Source: Candidatus Nealsonbacteria bacterium (GTDB lineage Bacteria > Patescibacteriota > Minisyncoccia > Minisyncoccales > CSSED10-335). From it: a stretch of DNA of 33,286 bases. The stretch covers positions 1 to 33,286 of the forward strand of contig JAHXGM010000006.1 in assembly GCA_019923605.1 (NCBI GenBank), in the 5' to 3' direction. A program made the translations under genes and the position numbers. The notes under the pieces are model-generated. The model was given only the letters and a program-made list of their open reading frames with translations. It was not told where the DNA came from and searched no databases. Positions 33,249 to 33,286 of the stretch are shown here, in pieces (position 1 is the stretch's first letter; each line of letters starts with the position of its first letter).

Positions 33249-33286
33249 ATAAATATTTTAAAAATAAATACCCCCGTATAACCTCG

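Noticed and set aside
1-33286. CRISPR arrays or insertion sequences
   Set aside because: No regularly spaced direct repeats and no intact transposase were seen; intergenic space is almost absent.

Overview
The window is about 33 kb of AT-rich, densely packed bacterial DNA. Several traits point to a streamlined Patescibacteria/CPR (probably Parcubacteria-like) genome: short intergenic gaps, many 4-nt ATGA overlaps, few strong Shine-Dalgarno sites, and minimal-genome versions of housekeeping genes (single-domain ProB, MetRS without a C-terminal tRNA-binding domain, a short RecO). UGA is used as an ordinary stop, so this is not one of the recoded CPR lineages. The lineage is an inference from gene style; no rRNA gene is present to confirm it.

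Layout. Positions 1-435 hold no convincing gene. There is a GC-rich, hairpin-rich patch at the edge and a start-less reading frame that looks like a gene remnant. From 24905 leftward to 436 nearly everything is on the minus strand. The upstream half (argS, histidine phosphatase, recO, a surface protein, glyS, M16 peptidase, AI-2E-type permease, rsmI, metG, proB, tatD) is a translation and housekeeping block that ends in a small terminator before leuS. The downstream half starts with leuS and glmS, runs through a 2-oxoacid:ferredoxin oxidoreductase pair, then yvcK, a GlmU-like enzyme, an N-acetylglucosamine-kinase-like gene, glyA, folD and a PAP2 phosphatase. This half links UDP-GlcNAc and cell-wall precursor supply (GlmS, GlmU-like, YvcK, sugar kinase, PAP2) with one-carbon metabolism (GlyA, FolD).

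Divergent from argS, smpB, the tmRNA gene ssrA, infC, rpmI and rplT form one tight plus-strand unit ending in a clear terminator at 26866-26905. A CapA-type metallophosphatase follows. It converges on minus-strand tspO and sod, then L-lactate dehydrogenase. A solitary plus-strand OLD-type ATPase/TOPRIM nuclease converges on a thioredoxin-CcdA-like redox membrane protein and a V4R-like protein of unknown role.

The most notable observations are the multiply broken oxidoreductase genes (frame changes plus loss of conserved segments in both subunits, beside an intact ldh), the tmRNA gene embedded between smpB and infC with almost no spacer, an infC with no plausible AUG/GUG/UUG start, a tmRNA tag ending in ALAYA, and several -10 boxes only 6-7 nt from a start codon, suggesting leaderless mRNAs. 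I did not find a clearly new multi-gene system; the solitary OLD-type nuclease and the redox/V4R pair are the least explained accessory genes.
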